DNA of 64,000 nucleotides from Alcanivorax sp. (GTDB lineage Bacteria; Pseudomonadota; Gammaproteobacteria; Pseudomonadales; Alcanivoracaceae), in the NCBI GenBank assembly GCA_017794945.1, contig CP051239.1, forward strand, positions 2,408,692 through 2,472,691. The letters run 5' to 3'. The position numbers were made by a program, and so were the translations under genes. This document shows, one piece after another, positions 57,330 to 64,000 of the stretch. Positions within the stretch are counted from its first letter, which is position 1, and the number at the start of each line of letters is the position of its first letter. The notes beneath the pieces are model-generated. The model did not search any database and had not been told where the DNA came from. It was given only the letters and a program-made list of their open reading frames with translations.

Positions 57330-57677
57330 ATGAGCACACCGACCATCAATCCGGCCATGCAGGCCGCGCTCAACCAGATGCAGGAGCTTGCCGGCCAGGC
57401 GGCGGGCGCCGCGCCGCGGGCCGGCGGGCAGAACCTGGACACCACCGTGGGCAGCGGCGGCTTCAGCGAGGCGCTGCAATCCAGCCTGGAGCGGATCAAC
57501 CAGATGCAGACCGAGGCCGGTGATAAAGCCAAGGCGTTCCAGGCCGGTGAGCCCGGCGTGTCCTTGCACGACACCATGATCACCAGCCAGAAAGCGAGCA
57601 TCGCCTTCGAAATGGGCGTGCAGATGCGAAACCGGCTGGTCAGCGCCTATAAAGACGTTATGAATATGCAGGTCTAG
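57330..57677 (+). CDS. fliE: flagellar MS-ring/rod junction protein FliE
   Basis: A 115-aa export-dependent adaptor between ring and rod. The C-terminal half has SFHD-like SLHDTMITSQKASIAFEMGV followed by QMRNRLVSAYKDVMNMQV, the FliE signature. The ATG at 57330 was chosen because the upstream open frame (from 57003) runs through the fliF start region. A TTGGCT-N15-TAATCT pair near 57273-57299 could be its promoter, weakly. Confidence 0.95.
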   Translation: MSTPTINPAMQAALNQMQELAGQAAGAAPRAGGQNLDTTVGSGGFSEALQSSLERINQMQTEAGDKAKAFQAGEPGVSLHDTMITSQKASIAFEMGVQMRNRLVSAYKDVMNMQV

Positions 57678-57683
57678 AAAGAG

Positions 57684-57725
57684 CAGTTAACGGTTAATAG
57701 TTAACAGTTAACAGTTAACAGCTAA
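57684..57725. repeat. 7-bp tandem repeat, six units
   Basis: CAGTTAA, CGGTTAA, TAGTTAA, CAGTTAA, CAGTTAA, CAGCTAA in direct succession between the convergent ends of fliE (57677) and flaG (57758). AT-rich in a GC-rich neighbourhood. Confidence 0.9.
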
Positions 57726-57757
57726 AGAGCGGGCCGTGCCGGAGGCAGGGCCCAAGC

Positions 57758-58123
57758 TTAGACTTCAAGGCTGAAGAGGCGGCCTTTTACTTCTTCCAGG
57801 CGCTGGGCGGCGTTGAGGGCCTCTTCCGGGGGGATCTGGCGGATCAGTTCGCCGTTGTCGCGGTCGATCAGGCGGATGATGGTGCGCCCGGAGTCCTCGC
57901 TCAGTTGAAACTCCACACCGTAGCGGCGCAGCACGTCGTTGATCCGCTGGACCGGTTTGACCAGCTCCTCCCGTTCTACCATCCGACCTTCCGAATCGCT
58001 TTCCTGCGCCGCGCCGGCGGCGGGCAGCTGCGCCAACACCTTTTCCACGCGCTGGCGCGCGGCCTGGTAGGAGAATTGCGAAGGCAGCGATGAAACGCTG
58101 TTGTTGTCCACGGGCGTGGTCAT
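57758..58123 (-). CDS. flaG: FlaG family protein
   Basis: A 121-aa small cytosolic protein of the FlaG family, which in polar-flagellated bacteria affects filament length. The conserved region is LVKPVQRINDVLRRYGVEFQ followed by SEDSGRTIIRLIDRDNGELI and RQIPPEEALNAAQRL. The ATG at 58123 was chosen over an upstream in-frame codon at 58186. In many relatives flaG sits between fliC and fliD; here it is separated from fliC by the large glycosyltransferase gene and fliD is absent. Confidence 0.88.
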   Translation of the reverse strand: MTTPVDNNSVSSLPSQFSYQAARQRVEKVLAQLPAAGAAQESDSEGRMVEREELVKPVQRINDVLRRYGVEFQLSEDSGRTIIRLIDRDNGELIRQIPPEEALNAAQRLEEVKGRLFSLEV

Positions 58124-58242
58124 GGGCGGGCCCTCAGCCGATAGTGATATGCACAGGTTTGTACCTGTATCGACCGCCGCGCCCATAACTTTATGCCGCC
58201 ACCCGCCCAGGCTCGTAGAAGCGGGCCTTATGGAAGCGGGCT

Positions 58243-58316
58243 TGTGGGAGCGGGCTCCGCCCGCGAAAGGCCGGCAAAGCCGGCCGGCAAAGGTTGCCCC
58301 TCAGGATCCCGGAGTC
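58243..58316. repeat. half of the composite REP family A element
   Basis: TGTGGGAGCGGGCTCCGCCC, then GGCCGGCAAAGCCGGCC, then CAGGATCCCGGAGTCC. This is the left half of the 13012 and 27249 composites, stopping just before the end of the TPR gene at 58323. Partial cores (GAAGCGGGCC, GGAAGCGGGC) lie at 58215-58242. The region 58139-58322 holds no gene. Confidence 0.75.
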
Positions 58317-58322
58317 CTATAT

Positions 58323-61300
58323 CTAAGCCGGCTGGAACCGATACTCTTCCAGCACCATGTCGATCCGTTCCGGATCAATGTCCTCGGCGATACGGAATAC
58401 CCCGGCGGTTTCCGCCGACTCTTCTTCCACCAGGAATTCGAGCACGGCGTGATAATGTGGCCGATTCCAGAAATCGTGGATGAACAGACGCGTCTCGCCG
58501 GGCTGGTCCGCGACGTTCAGCGTATGCCGGATCGCATTCAGCACGCAGGCGACGCGGAAACGGCCGTCCACCAGAATCAGATCGAAGGCCTGATCGTGGC
58601 GGTGGATGGCCTCGCTGTAGGCCGGGAAACGGTGACGCTCCGCATCCGAAGCGGGGAAGCCCCACGCCTTGGTGGGACCGATGTCCTCGGCGTGGACCTG
58701 ACAGGCTTCGCCGAGACGCTGCTTCAGTCCGTCGACCCAGGCGGCGTCGCTCTCCACGCCATGGACGGTCAAACCGGCCTGGCTTGCCCACACCGTGGAG
58801 CCGCCGGAGCCGAATTCGAAATAGCGGCCGGCCCGCTCCAGACTCTTTTTGAACAGCGCCTTTTCCTCCTCGGACATAAAGGGGGCGTCGGGAATGTCCG
58901 GTGTCCGCGGCGTCGCGGCATCACCGTTCAGGTCAGCCAGGTAGCGCGCCGCCTGCGTTTGATCCACCTCGTTGAGCAGGGCATAGGCGAGATCCTGGAT
59001 GCCGTAGACGGTATGCAACAAGAAAGCGAGCCGCGTTTTGCGGTTGTGGTCCAGTTCCGCCAGGCGCGAGGGCGCCGGCAACAGGAGCGCCTTGGCGGTT
59101 CTCAGCTCCGAGGCCTGGCGTTGCGGCCCCAGGTCCTCCGGCAGATGACTGACGTGCCCAACAGGATCAAGACGATAGAGGCGGAAGCCGTGTTCGTCGG
59201 CCCACCGGCACAACCCGGCCAGGTCTGGTTGGTTCGCCGGGCCGGGGCCGAAGCACACGGTGGCCTGGATCATCAGGGTGTGTTCCAGGGCGCGGGCGCC
59301 GTTGCACAGGGTGGCGAGGCTGTCGTTGCGGTGGTCCAGTACCAGCCAGTCCAGGCTCGGTAGTCCCTCGATGCTGTCCAGCGCCACTGTGTTGACCGGC
59401 AGTTCGGCGAGTACCCGGGCGCCCGGTCCGGATTCCGGCGCGGGCTTGAGGGTGCCGCTGAGCGTCGGGTCCAGGCACGCATAGTGGGTCGCCGGGTTGC
59501 CATCGCCGAGGGTGGTGCGCGGAAACACCTGCAGGCCGGTGCGTTGGCCGGCCGCCTGTGCCGCGTGCTCACCGAGCGGATCGAACACCAGCAGTTCGAA
59601 CGCGCCCAGCGGCAGCAGTGAGTCGGCCGCGCCGGCTGCCAACAGCTGCCCGCCGTTATCCAGGGCGACGACCTTACCGCTGAAATCAAACTGGAACCGA
59701 CCGGCGTTTTCCCGTCGTGCCGCCGCCTTGGCCAGGGTGATGAAAGGCATTCGCGGTTCCGGTACCGGAACCGCCTGATCCTCGAATTGGCCGGTGCCGT
59801 CCTGAGCGAAAGTCAGCGCGGCGGGTGGCAGGTCACGGCAATAGCGGTGCCAGATGCCCCGCAGGGCCGCGCTCAGGTGGGCGGCGAAGCGGGGCGCGTC
59901 GCACACCGGCGACCGCAGAAGCGTATCGCGAAGGTGGCGCCGCACGGTGGCCAGATTGTCCAGGTCGCTCGCCAGATCGCGGGCCCGGGCCCGGTAGGCG
60001 TCCCAGCTGTCCACCACCAGTTCCGGCAGGCCGGCGTTGACCAGGTGGGAGGCGGCGTGCCGGCCGGCGAAGGTAGGGCCGGGCAAGGTGATCACCGGTA
60101 CCCCCATCAACAGGGCTTCGCAGGTGGTCAGGCCGCCGGAGTAAGGCCACGGGTCCAGGGCGATGTCGATGCGGTTGTAGGTGTCCAGGAAGGCGGTGTG
60201 GTTTTCCGGGCCCTCCAGGCGCACACGCTGGCGCACGATACCCCGGTGCTCGAACTGTTCGTGCAGCGTTTCGCGGAAATCCGCGTCGCCGTATTGGGCG
60301 CCTTTCAAGAGTAGCCGGCTTTGCGGCACCTCTTCCATCAGACGGACCCACTCGTCGATCAGTCGTGGATTGATCTTGGCGGGGTTGTTCAGGCAGCCGA
60401 AGGTCACGTAGCCGTTGCGTAGGGCGGGCAGAGCCTCGACCGCCGGCGCGTAATGCGGTGGCTGATAACAGATGTAGTCGTCGGGCATGCGGATCAGCTT
60501 CTCCAGATACTGATCATCGTATCCGGCGGGTGTTTCCACGCTGTCGCTGATCAAATAGTCGATCGCCTCGAGGCCTGTGGTATTGACCAGGCCGCCGACC
60601 CATTTGACCAGCAACGGCGCCGGTTCGTCCGCCAACAGGCGCAGACGGTTGCCGTCGGTGTGGCCGTTGAGGTCGATCAGGATGTCCACCTGATCGTCCC
60701 GGATCAGGGAGGTCAGGGTGTCACGACGCGCGGTGGCGACCGAATGCCAACGGTGGCTGATCCGGCGTAATCGCGCGCTGATATGATCCTCGGTATTGCT
60801 GGTCGCATAGGCGATGAGCTGAAAATCATCCGCCGACAGATGCTCCAGGGCGGCCGTGATCATTTGGCCGACCGGGTGGCTTCGCAAGCCGGAGGAGAGC
60901 AAGCCGATGGTAAGCGGGCGGCCTTCGTCGCGGTTACCGGCGCGCTGACGAGACGGCCTGGGCCGGGGCTCGAAGGTGTCGCGCCACTGAAGCACCAGAT
61001 CGAGAATGTGTGCCCGGCTCAGAGCCGGGTTGTAATGGGCATTGAAGATGCGGTTGGAGAACGCCACCGCGTGTTGCGGATGGAGTCGCAGCGCTTCGCG
61101 ATAGTGGTGTTCGGCCTGTTCGAAGTGCCCCTGGTCGTTATACGTCGATCCCACCAGGTTGTGATAGTCCGGATTGTCGCTCCGCAGGGCGATCAGGCGT
61201 CGGCAATCCGCGAGCAGGCCGTCCATCCGCCGGGCGCGACCACGAATCTTGATACGGCGGTAGAGGATGTCCGCGTTGCTATTGTCCAGATCCCAGGCCC

Positions 61301-61676
61301 GATCAATGCATGCGACCGCCGCTTCGTGGTCGTTCAGCGTTTGCCAGGCTTCGGCCAGTTGCACCTGGGTGTAGGCGTGGTCGGGTCGCAGTTTCGCGGC
61401 TTGATTCAGCCGGGTCACCGCGGCGCGCCAGTGGTTCAGCGCCAGCTGACACTTGCCCAGTAAGTACAGGGTTTGTGCGTTATCGGCGTCGTGTTCAAGC
61501 GACGTTTCCAACGCCTGAAGGGCTTCCTGAGGACGACGCTGATTCAGCCGTGACGCGCCCAACCCCTGCCAGGCCATGGCATCGCGCCGGTCACGCTCGA
61601 CCAGGGCGATGGCGAGCTTCTCGGCTTCGACAAAGTTGCCGGCGTGGTAGGCACGCGCGAATTGTTTTGCGGACAT
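58323..61676 (-). CDS. TPR / GT41 O-GlcNAc-transferase-like / methyltransferase-like multidomain protein
   Basis: A 1117-aa cytosolic protein with several domains. Residues about 1-225 are TPR repeats (ALQALETSLEHDADNAQTLY). Residues about 245-610 resemble the OGT/SPINDLY GT41 domain: GLRSHPVGQMI, DILIDLNGHTDGNRL, TFGCLNNPAKINPRLIDEW, DPWPYSGGLTTCEALLMGVP and HAASHLVNAGLPELV. Around 760-840 lies an FkbM-like half domain (VALDSIEGLPSLDWLVLDH). Residues about 925-1117 form a class I methyltransferase fold (YFEFGSGGSTVW, FDLILVDGRFRVA). Its place directly downstream of flagellin suggests O-glycosylation of the filament; activity of the methyltransferase-like parts is unproven. The stop adjoins a half REP composite. 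Confidence 0.8.
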   Translation of the reverse strand: MSAKQFARAYHAGNFVEAEKLAIALVERDRRDAMAWQGLGASRLNQRRPQEALQALETSLEHDADNAQTLYLLGKCQLALNHWRAAVTRLNQAAKLRPDHAYTQVQLAEAWQTLNDHEAAVACIDRAWDLDNSNADILYRRIKIRGRARRMDGLLADCRRLIALRSDNPDYHNLVGSTYNDQGHFEQAEHHYREALRLHPQHAVAFSNRIFNAHYNPALSRAHILDLVLQWRDTFEPRPRPSRQRAGNRDEGRPLTIGLLSSGLRSHPVGQMITAALEHLSADDFQLIAYATSNTEDHISARLRRISHRWHSVATARRDTLTSLIRDDQVDILIDLNGHTDGNRLRLLADEPAPLLVKWVGGLVNTTGLEAIDYLISDSVETPAGYDDQYLEKLIRMPDDYICYQPPHYAPAVEALPALRNGYVTFGCLNNPAKINPRLIDEWVRLMEEVPQSRLLLKGAQYGDADFRETLHEQFEHRGIVRQRVRLEGPENHTAFLDTYNRIDIALDPWPYSGGLTTCEALLMGVPVITLPGPTFAGRHAASHLVNAGLPELVVDSWDAYRARARDLASDLDNLATVRRHLRDTLLRSPVCDAPRFAAHLSAALRGIWHRYCRDLPPAALTFAQDGTGQFEDQAVPVPEPRMPFITLAKAAARRENAGRFQFDFSGKVVALDNGGQLLAAGAADSLLPLGAFELLVFDPLGEHAAQAAGQRTGLQVFPRTTLGDGNPATHYACLDPTLSGTLKPAPESGPGARVLAELPVNTVALDSIEGLPSLDWLVLDHRNDSLATLCNGARALEHTLMIQATVCFGPGPANQPDLAGLCRWADEHGFRLYRLDPVGHVSHLPEDLGPQRQASELRTAKALLLPAPSRLAELDHNRKTRLAFLLHTVYGIQDLAYALLNEVDQTQAARYLADLNGDAATPRTPDIPDAPFMSEEEKALFKKSLERAGRYFEFGSGGSTVWASQAGLTVHGVESDAAWVDGLKQRLGEACQVHAEDIGPTKAWGFPASDAERHRFPAYSEAIHRHDQAFDLILVDGRFRVACVLNAIRHTLNVADQPGETRLFIHDFWNRPHYHAVLEFLVEEESAETAGVFRIAEDIDPERIDMVLEEYRFQPA

Positions 61677-61789
61677 ATCCGGACCCCGATAACACGGAAA
61701 GATGGCATTGGAATCAGCCTAGCAAGCGCGGGGCCGGAGTGATGGCCCGAATAGGCGGGGTGTAAGGGGCTATTCGTGGGATTTGATGG

Positions 61790-61822
61790 ATAAAAAAAGG
61801 GCCCCGAAAGGGGCCCTCTGGT
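61790..61822 (-). terminator. intrinsic terminator of fliC
   Basis: On the minus strand AGGGCCCC-TTTC-GGGGCCCT followed by TTTTTTTA, 16 bases after the fliC stop. It separates flagellin mRNA from the large TPR/GT41 gene, so the latter relies on read-through or its own promoter. Confidence 0.92.
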
Positions 61823-61837
61823 GGTACCGGAACCGGC

Positions 61838-62989
61838 TTAACCCAGCAGGGAAAGCACGCTCTGCGGTACCTGGTTGGCCTGTGCCAGTACGGAGGTGCC
61901 GGCCTGCTGCAGGATCTGCGCGCGGGTCATGTTGGACACTTCCACCGCGTAGTCGGCATCTTCGATGCGCGAACGGGCCGCGGACAGGTTGGTTTCGGTG
62001 GTGCTCAGGTTGGTGATCGCGGAATCGAAACGGTTCTGCATGGCACCCATTTCGGAGCGCAGGCTGTCCACGTCGCTGAGCGCGGAGTCCAGGGCCGCCA
62101 GCGGGTTCTCGGTGGCTACCTTGGTGGAATCGTCGGTCACGCCGCTCACTGCTTTGGCATCGGCGGCCACGGTGTAGCTGATGGTCGCGGAATCGGTGCC
62201 GTCGGCCGCGGTGCCGGACAGTTCCGCTTCGTAGTAACTTACTTCACCGCCGTTTACGTTCTTCACGAAGGCGTTGCCGTCATCGTCGATCACCAGGCTG
62301 TTGGTGCCGCTAGCCACGGGGGTGCCGGTCACGGTGCCCTCGGTGATGTCGGCGGCTTCCACTTCCAGATCACCGGAGGTGGTGGACGCGGTGGCCACCA
62401 CGGAGTAGCTGGCGCCGTCGATTTCGATGGAATCACCGGTCGCGGGCGCTTCGGCCAGACGGGTGTTCACGTTGAAGTCGTCCAGACCCAGGGTCTCGGC
62501 GTTGATTTCCTTCAGGTTCATGGTGATCTTCTCACCATCGTTGGCGCCGACCTGGATGGAGAATGCCTGATCTTCAGCCAGCACTTTCACGCCGTTGAAG
62601 TTGGTTTCACCGGAGATACGGTCGATCTCGCCCAGACGCTGGGTGATTTCGTCCTGGATAGAGTTCAGATCTTCCGGAGAGTTGGTGTCGTTCTGTGCCT
62701 GAACGGTCAGCTCACGGATGCGCTGCAGGTTGTCGTTCACCTGGTTGAGCGCGCCTTCAGCGGTCTGCGCCACGGAGATACCGTCGTTGGCGTTACGCTG
62801 GGCTTGTGCCAGACCGGTGGTCTGGGCGGTCATGCGGTTGGCGATGGCCTGGCCGGCGGCGTCGTCGGCGGCGCTGTTGATGCGCAGGCCGGAAGACAGA
62901 CGCTCCATGGAGGTCTGCAGAGCACTCTGGGATTTGCCCAGGTTCTGTTGGCCGATCATGGCCGTGATGTTGGTGTTGATAACTGACAT
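61838..62989 (-). CDS. fliC: flagellin
   Basis: The 383-aa filament subunit. The N-terminal D0/D1 region MSVINTNITAMIGQQNLGKS with LSSGLRINSAADDAAGQAIA and the C-terminal RSRIEDADYAVEVSNMTRAQ with ILQQAGTSVLAQANQVPQSV are intact. The central domain is short and rich in Thr/Ser/Ala (SYSVVATASTTSGDLEVEAA), offering possible O-glycosylation sites for the neighbouring GT41 protein. The ATG at 62989 was chosen over an in-frame upstream codon. It has a sigma-28 promoter 64 bases upstream and a strong terminator. Confidence 0.98.
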   Translation of the reverse strand: MSVINTNITAMIGQQNLGKSQSALQTSMERLSSGLRINSAADDAAGQAIANRMTAQTTGLAQAQRNANDGISVAQTAEGALNQVNDNLQRIRELTVQAQNDTNSPEDLNSIQDEITQRLGEIDRISGETNFNGVKVLAEDQAFSIQVGANDGEKITMNLKEINAETLGLDDFNVNTRLAEAPATGDSIEIDGASYSVVATASTTSGDLEVEAADITEGTVTGTPVASGTNSLVIDDDGNAFVKNVNGGEVSYYEAELSGTAADGTDSATISYTVAADAKAVSGVTDDSTKVATENPLAALDSALSDVDSLRSEMGAMQNRFDSAITNLSTTETNLSAARSRIEDADYAVEVSNMTRAQILQQAGTSVLAQANQVPQSVLSLLG

Positions 62990-63052
62990 AGCAAATGTCC
63001 TTTTGTGATTCACCGTTTGGTTTGAGAGCAACGGCGCTGGCCGTTACACCGT

Positions 63053-63079
63053 CTTTCGGCGGATTCGCGTTTCGCTTTA
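63053..63079 (-). promoter_or_regulatory. sigma-28 promoter of fliC
   Basis: Minus strand TAAAGCGA-N11-GCCGAAAG, correct FliA spacing, in the fliC-ycgR intergenic region. Confidence 0.88.
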
Positions 63080-63113
63080 GGGCTGGCGACAAAAAGTTTT
63101 GCCGGGCGCCTGT

Positions 63114-63140
63114 TAAAGGCCGTCCGTGCCTTGCCGATAG
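63114..63140 (+). promoter_or_regulatory. sigma-28 promoter of the ycgR-like gene
   Basis: TAAAGGCC-N11-GCCGATAG on the plus strand, 37 bases upstream of the ATG at 63178 and divergent from the fliC promoter, 35 bases apart. Confidence 0.85.
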
Positions 63141-63177
63141 AGACGGTCGTAGTAATCAAAAGGCGAGGGCCGTTGGC

Positions 63178-64000
63178 ATGACGTCGCAGGATGACGCGTT
63201 CAGCCGGGTGGAACATCCCCCGGAAATACAAGAATTACTGGAACATTTGAGCCAGCCAGGGGCGGCGTCCCTGGCGTTGGATAAGAATGGCGGTGAGCCG
63301 ATGCCGGTGGTGGTGTTCGAGGTGAACCCGGGGGAGAGCTTGCTGCTGGATATCAGCGCGATCCGGCATATCGCCGCTGATTTACGGCGCGGCGCCGGCT
63401 TTCGGTTGATGGGGCTGGCCCGCGGCGGGGTGTTACGTACGCCTTTGTTAAGCGCGGATATGTGCTTTGAGCGCGATGACAGAATGCTGTGCCGCTGCGA
63501 TTACCCACCGGAGATGGAGATTCTGCAGCGCCGGGATACCTTCCGGGCCGAGCTGCGGCTGGGCATGGAGGTGGGCGTGGTCCTGCGCGACCGGGACAGC
63601 GGCCTGTCCGCCCAGGGGGATCTGCGCGATCTGTCCTTGCAGGGCTGTCTGGTGGAGCTGTCGGCCAGTGCGATGACCGCGCTGATGTCCAATGCGGCGG
63701 TGTTCGAGCTGGAGTTGTTTTTCCCCAACGGCAGTCGTTTCGTGGTGCGTGGCAGTCCGCGTCATCAGAAGGCCGATGCGCAGCGCGGGCTGGTCAAAGT
63801 GGGGTTTCTGTTCGCCGAGCGCGGCGCCGAGGACGACCGGCGTTTGTGGTTCATGGTCCGCGAGATCGAGCGCGAGGCGGCGCGTATGGGGGGGACGTCG
63901 CGTACGCCCCTGGCGCCCTCGCAATTGTTCCAGGGCAAGAAAAACGAAGAGCACGGCACCGTGAGCCGCCGCCAGACGCACGATTACGCCACCGCGATGA
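63178..64000 (+). CDS. ycgR: YcgR-type PilZ flagellar brake protein, 3' end outside window
   Basis: At least 274 residues, open to the window end. The N-terminal YcgR domain (about residues 10-112) begins MTSQDDAFSRVEHPPEIQEL and includes EVNPGESLLLDISAIRHIAA. The PilZ domain starts with the c-di-GMP-binding motif R119-D-T-F-R123 (R-x3-R) and continues with D151-L-S-L-Q-G156, the second motif D/N-x-S-x-x-G. YcgR bound to c-di-GMP acts on the rotor/stator and slows swimming. A sigma-28 promoter precedes it. After the PilZ domain the frame continues at least 35 residues (TPLAPSQLFQGKKNEEHG), so the tail is longer than in many relatives. Confidence 0.88.
   Translation, partial: MTSQDDAFSRVEHPPEIQELLEHLSQPGAASLALDKNGGEPMPVVVFEVNPGESLLLDISAIRHIAADLRRGAGFRLMGLARGGVLRTPLLSADMCFERDDRMLCRCDYPPEMEILQRRDTFRAELRLGMEVGVVLRDRDSGLSAQGDLRDLSLQGCLVELSASAMTALMSNAAVFELELFFPNGSRFVVRGSPRHQKADAQRGLVKVGFLFAERGAEDDRRLWFMVREIEREAARMGGTSRTPLAPSQLFQGKKNEEHGTVSRRQTHDYATAM

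Overview
The window looks like the chromosome of a high-GC, polarly flagellated gammaproteobacterium. The evidence is the gene content: ampD-ampE beside aceE-aceF, a HolD-like gene beside rimI, a rhombosortase, a BaeSR system, and a complete flg/fli layout with sigma-28 promoters. The best guess is a marine group such as Alcanivoracaceae, but this is inference from gene content and style; no 16S or database comparison was possible.

Region by region: (1) 1-5.6 kb is an AT-richer surface-polysaccharide island with two GT4 glycosyltransferases, a sulfotransferase, a small methyltransferase and an O-unit flippase. The first gene is cut by the window edge. The island is followed by about 1 kb of decayed coding DNA. 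(2) 6.0-7.6 kb holds a higBA toxin-antitoxin pair bracketed by a decayed and an intact copy of a glycine-zipper lipoprotein gene. (3) 7.6-28.2 kb is housekeeping DNA: nadC and an amino-acid/sodium symporter, a DUF1631 protein, ampD, ampE, aceEF, a Spy-like protein with BaeRS, a cobalamin riboswitch with btuB-like receptor and adenosyltransferase, a ketopantoate reductase, ampG, an alkyltransferase-like DNA repair protein and a FabG-type reductase. (4) 28.4-33 kb has groESL behind a perfect CIRCE operator, a rhombosortase, a HolD-like gene, rimI and a lipoprotein. (5) 33-64 kb is one flagellar supercluster: an EAL-like/HDOD regulator, flgNM, flgA, flgBCDEFGHIJ, flgKL, then the oppositely oriented fliFGHIJKLMNOPQR operon, fliE, flaG, a very large TPR/GT41/methyltransferase-like protein, flagellin, and a YcgR-type PilZ protein that runs off the window end.

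Genes that work together: ampD, ampE and ampG serve peptidoglycan recycling and beta-lactamase signalling. The riboswitch, TonB receptor and ATR form a cobalamin uptake and activation unit. The flagellar block covers export apparatus, basal body, rod, hook, filament, anti-sigma control (FlgM), probable filament glycosylation, and c-di-GMP braking (YcgR). I read four promoters with a good sigma-28 form, TAAA-N15-GCCGAWAN, upstream of flgM, flgK, fliC and ycgR. flhA, flhB, fliD, fliS, motAB and the master regulators are not in the window.

The most unusual feature is the repeat landscape. One family of palindromic REP-like elements (core TGTGGGAGCGGGC...GCCCGCGAA) occurs about a dozen times. It has entered reading frames: it encodes parts of two AceF linkers and a short stretch of the ketopantoate reductase, and it supplies the stop codon of baeS. 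Larger 140-145 bp composite palindromes of the same family occur at two sites. A second palindromic family (GTAGGTCGG...CCGACA) occurs four times and encodes the C-terminus of flgJ. Two short-period tandem arrays (14 bp and 7 bp) lie between genes.
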